From contig LVZB01000023.1 of assembly GCA_023101485.1 (NCBI GenBank), positions 1-34,607 on the forward strand: 34,607 nt of DNA. The letters run 5' to 3'. The notes under the pieces were generated by a model. It did not search any database and was not told the DNA's origin. It was given only the letters and a program-made list of their open reading frames with translations. Below, one piece after another: positions 32,529 to 34,607 of the stretch. This stretch comes from Pasteurellaceae bacterium Macca (GTDB taxonomy: Bacteria > Pseudomonadota > Gammaproteobacteria > Enterobacterales > Pasteurellaceae). The stretch's first letter is position 1. Every line of letters starts with the position of its first letter. The position numbers were made by a program, and so were the translations under genes.

Positions 32529-33328
32529 GTATGCTTTTAATGGTTAAGGCAATGAGCCTTAAAATTGGTAATCCTGCTCGTAAATTAGTGCTATTAAAGT
32601 TAGCGGATAACGCTAACGATCAGGGCGTTTGCTTTCCAAGCTATCAATATATTGCTGATGCTTGTGAGATTAGTTTGCGTAGTGCAAAAGAGCATATCAA
32701 GGCACTGATTGAAATGGGCTTGGTCAGTAAGAAAATGCGTAAAAATCAGGATGGAAACCAGTCCAATTTGTACTACTTACATCTTGAAAAGGGTGGTGCA
32801 GAATTTGCACCACCTAGTGCAGAATCTGCACCGCAAAATGCTGAAATTTGCACTACCCCTAGTGCAGAATCTGCACCCATAACCAGTCACTCTTTTAACC
32901 AGTCATTTAACCATACTTCTTCGTCGCAACAAGTTGCAACGGCGGAAAAACCCAAACAGAAATTTTCTGATGATGACCTGAAAACCGCCCAGTGGATTTT
33001 CGGGTTAATCCAAAATCTCAACCCCAACGCCAAAAAACCGAACCTAGAAACCTGGGCAAAGGACGTTCGCTTACTGCGAGAGGTGGATAAATGCACCCAC
33101 CGTGAAATCTGCGAATTGTTCCAGTGGGCTAACCGTGATTCGTTTTGGCAAGCCAATATCCTCAGCCCTCGCAAACTGCGTGAAAAATGGGATCAGCTTG
33201 TGATGAAACGCCAATCGCAAGTGTCGGGTGCTCAGCAATCCCCTGGGGAGCGTGAGCGTATTGGACAAAGCCAAAAAGGTTGGCTGAAAGGGCGAATTCT
33301 GAATATCGGGGGCAACAATGCCAGGTAG
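32525..33328 (+). CDS. Replication initiator, lambda O-like
   Basis: 267 residues. N-terminal helix-turn-helix: KLVLLKLADNANDQGVCFPS and YIADACEISLRSAKEHIKAL. The linker (residues 90-135) carries repeated AESAP-type text written by DNA iterons. C-terminal domain: SDDDLKTAQWIFGLIQNLNP then WQANILSPRKLREKWDQL, as in O/DnaT-type initiators. Binds the origin inside its own gene and loads the P-like protein. Overlaps its neighbours on both sides. Confidence 0.85.
   Translation: MSMLLMVKAMSLKIGNPARKLVLLKLADNANDQGVCFPSYQYIADACEISLRSAKEHIKALIEMGLVSKKMRKNQDGNQSNLYYLHLEKGGAEFAPPSAESAPQNAEICTTPSAESAPITSHSFNQSFNHTSSSQQVATAEKPKQKFSDDDLKTAQWIFGLIQNLNPNAKKPNLETWAKDVRLLREVDKCTHREICELFQWANRDSFWQANILSPRKLREKWDQLVMKRQSQVSGAQQSPGERERIGQSQKGWLKGRILNIGGNNAR
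32795..32877. other. Iterons: candidate phage replication origin
   Basis: Four copies of an imperfect palindrome: GGTGCAGAATTTGCACC (32795-32811), AGTGCAGAATCTGCACC (32816-32832), a weaker one at 32837-32854, and AGTGCAGAATCTGCACC (32861-32877). Spacing is 21, 21 and 24 bases, about two helical turns. Downstream are AACCAGTCA repeats and an AT-rich stretch (32881-32920). In lambda too, the origin is four iterons within O. Confidence 0.75.
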
Positions 33329-33977
33329 AGTAATTCCTCAAAATACTGTTCTCGCGACGCTTTCCGCAGAGCGTGCTGAACGTGCCGAATCGATGATTGA
33401 TGAAGTATTTGAAGAGCTTAAAGCCACTTTCCCAGCTTGGAAACACGCTTTTGAAACCTTAGCCGAATTTGAACGAGCCAAGCAAATTTGGTTGGAAAAA
33501 TTGGTGGAAGAACGCATCACGCCAACACAGCTTAGAGGTGGGTTGAACAAAGCGAAAAACGCCACGGATCCCTTTTTACCTAGCGTGGGCAAATTTATCT
33601 CTTGGTGCAAAGGTTCTGACTATCACGCTCACGGCTTGCCAGAACCCGCGGAAGTACCCGGGTTATTAGCTCGCTTTCGAATCAGAGAGTTTAAGCCGAT
33701 GGACTACCGTTCCAATGCGGAATACTGGTTGCTTTCAGGATTGGAGCAAGGGCAGAAAAGGGGCTTTTGGAAGCCCGAGCGATTGGAAAAAGAGATTGCC
33801 TCGGCGTTAGATGCCATGCTCGACAAAATTAAGTCCGGTGTGATTTATGCGCCCCCTGAAACGGCGGAATTACCCAAATCAGTGAGAGTAAGACTGACCC
33901 CAGAACAACGTAAAGCGGCATTTAATCGACATTTCGGGCGATTTTTGAGAGGCAAAAATGCAAATCCAAATGATTAA
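33318..33977 (+). CDS. Replication protein P-like helicase loader
   Basis: 219 residues. MIDEVFEELKATFPAWKHAF, then RAKQIWLEKLVEERITPTQL and LPSVGKFISWCKGSDYHAHG belong to the lambda P family, which delivers host DnaB helicase to the origin. The later part (RSNAEYWLLSGLEQGQKRGF) and the basic end fit as well. Overlaps the initiator gene by 11 bases and the next gene by 20. Confidence 0.88.
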   Translation: MPGRVIPQNTVLATLSAERAERAESMIDEVFEELKATFPAWKHAFETLAEFERAKQIWLEKLVEERITPTQLRGGLNKAKNATDPFLPSVGKFISWCKGSDYHAHGLPEPAEVPGLLARFRIREFKPMDYRSNAEYWLLSGLEQGQKRGFWKPERLEKEIASALDAMLDKIKSGVIYAPPETAELPKSVRVRLTPEQRKAAFNRHFGRFLRGKNANPND

Positions 33978-34407
33978 AGGGGCAGACGGGGTTTTTGCTC
34001 CCGCCTTTGAAATGGACTTGCCGGCGCTGCAAGGGTTTAAGACGGGGGAGATGTACTCCGTTGAGATTAAACGCTCACGCAATCCGCAATTTCATCGCAA
34101 GGTGTTTGCCTTTTTTAATTTCTGCTTTTCACACTGGACGGCTGAACATTCAGCCTTGCAGTTTCAAGACGAGCGGTCGCAGTTTGAAACGTTCCGCAAG
34201 CATTTAACCGTGCTGGCTGGCTTTTACGAACAGACGTGGAACATCAAGGGCGAAGTACGGATTGAGCCGAAAAGCCTTGCTTACGGCAATATGGAACAGG
34301 ATGAATTTGAGCAGTGCTATTCCGCTTTGATCAACGCTGCATTAAAGCACGTTTTCGGCAATACCACCGATGAGAATGTGATTAGCCAGTTGTATTCATT
34401 TTTTTAG
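33958..34407 (+). CDS. DUF1367 protein
   Basis: 149 residues. MQIQMIKGADGVFAPAFEMD, then RNPQFHRKVFAFFNFCFSHW is the DUF1367 signature, and the C-terminal EQCYSALINAALKHVFGNTT is also usual. A common gene of the nin-like region after P in lambdoid phages; function not known. Confidence 0.9.
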   Translation: MQIQMIKGADGVFAPAFEMDLPALQGFKTGEMYSVEIKRSRNPQFHRKVFAFFNFCFSHWTAEHSALQFQDERSQFETFRKHLTVLAGFYEQTWNIKGEVRIEPKSLAYGNMEQDEFEQCYSALINAALKHVFGNTTDENVISQLYSFF

Positions 34408-34410
34408 CGA

Positions 34411-34446
34411 AAAAAGACCGCTTGCACGGGCACAAGCGGTCGGATT
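34411..34446. terminator. Convergent terminator made of two uptake cores
   Basis: Perfect nine-bp stem GACCGCTTG (34416-34424) with CAAGCGGTC (34433-34441), A run before it. ACAAGCGGT (34432-34440) is an exact Apl-type uptake core. Lies between two convergent genes. Confidence 0.85.
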
Positions 34447-34460
34447 TAGGGGGAAATTTG

Positions 34461-34607
34461 TTAATGGCTTGGTAAGCCGTCAAGTAGGCTCAACATTCCC
34501 CGCACAAAGCTAATCCGTTCGCTTTTCGCTTGGATGTATTTTTTTGCTTTATCTAGGGCATTTTCTGCTGGGCGGTGGAGATTGTAGAGATAGTGTCCGC
34601 CGATGTG
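34461..34607 (-). CDS. 3' end of a hypothetical gene, cut by the window edge
   Basis: 48 codons plus stop, reading from the right edge. HIGGHYLYNLHRPAENALDK then YIQAKSERISFVRGM and an end in LLDGLPSH. Helical and basic; no family recognised. Convergent with DUF1367. Confidence 0.65.
   Translation of the reverse strand, partial: HIGGHYLYNLHRPAENALDKAKKYIQAKSERISFVRGMLSLLDGLPSH

Noticed and set aside
32887-33274. Leftward open frames opposite the initiator gene
   Set aside because: No RBS and no domain; shadows of the O-like gene.

Overview
The window is phage DNA from a temperate, lambda-like siphovirus (HK97-type head, long non-contractile tail) of a Pasteurellaceae host. The base composition is AT-rich and the codon use is Haemophilus/Mannheimia-like. 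Several copies of the Apl-type DNA uptake core ACAAGCGGT/ACCGCTTGT are present, some built into terminators, and two Hin-type AAGTGCGGT cores also occur. The Apl-type bias points to the Actinobacillus pleuropneumoniae / Mannheimia / Glaesserella branch, but the species cannot be fixed from sequence alone.

Layout. 1-4247: large terminase (5' end outside the window), portal, prohead protease and major capsid protein; all four reading frames are broken by small indels although the encoded protein sequence is still readable. 4297-6409: head-tail connectors, tail completion proteins and tail tube protein. 6472-7163: tail assembly chaperone pair G/GT with a -1 slippery site. 7234-17875: a small membrane protein, tape measure, then M, L, K, I and J. 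17890-18450: a small lipoprotein and an unknown protein. 18451-18817: probable attP. 18818-19807: tyrosine integrase, convergent with an excisionase-like gene. 19804-27138: leftward early operon and inserted accessory cassettes: a KilA-N protein split by a stop codon, a 341-aa membrane protein, a DUF4760 protein, a candidate Ibs/Sib-like type I toxin-antitoxin, a ribbon-helix-helix protein, a DUF6378 protein, an SSB-like protein, a Sak4-like ATPase, Gp157 and several small genes. 27181-28303: long, structured, apparently non-coding leader. 28338-30749: lysogeny operon cI - DUF4365 - 370-aa protein. 30868-34407: rightward early operon cro, YmfL-like regulator, a 34-aa membrane peptide, Rha/KilAC antirepressor, an O-like replication protein with internal iterons, a P-like protein and DUF1367. 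34461-34607: 3' end of a convergent gene. Lysis genes, small terminase and the rest of the late-control region are not in the window.

How it works together. CI and Cro probably act on related 17-bp operator-like sites found both between cI and cro (OR) and about 2.7 kb to the left (OL), giving a lambda-like switch. The two genes behind cI sit where lambda has rexAB, so they should be expressed in the lysogen and are good candidates for an exclusion or defence function. The three leftward cassettes between 20.3 and 23.0 kb carry their own TTGACA/TAAGAT promoters and hairpin terminators, as morons do. The late gene J lies next to int with only about 0.9 kb between them. This is the order of a free or circular phage genome, or of tandem copies, and not that of a single integrated prophage.

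The most interesting items are the Ibs/Sib-like locus at 23062-23302, the two-gene cassette behind cI, and the repeat-rich leader at 27.2-28.0 kb.
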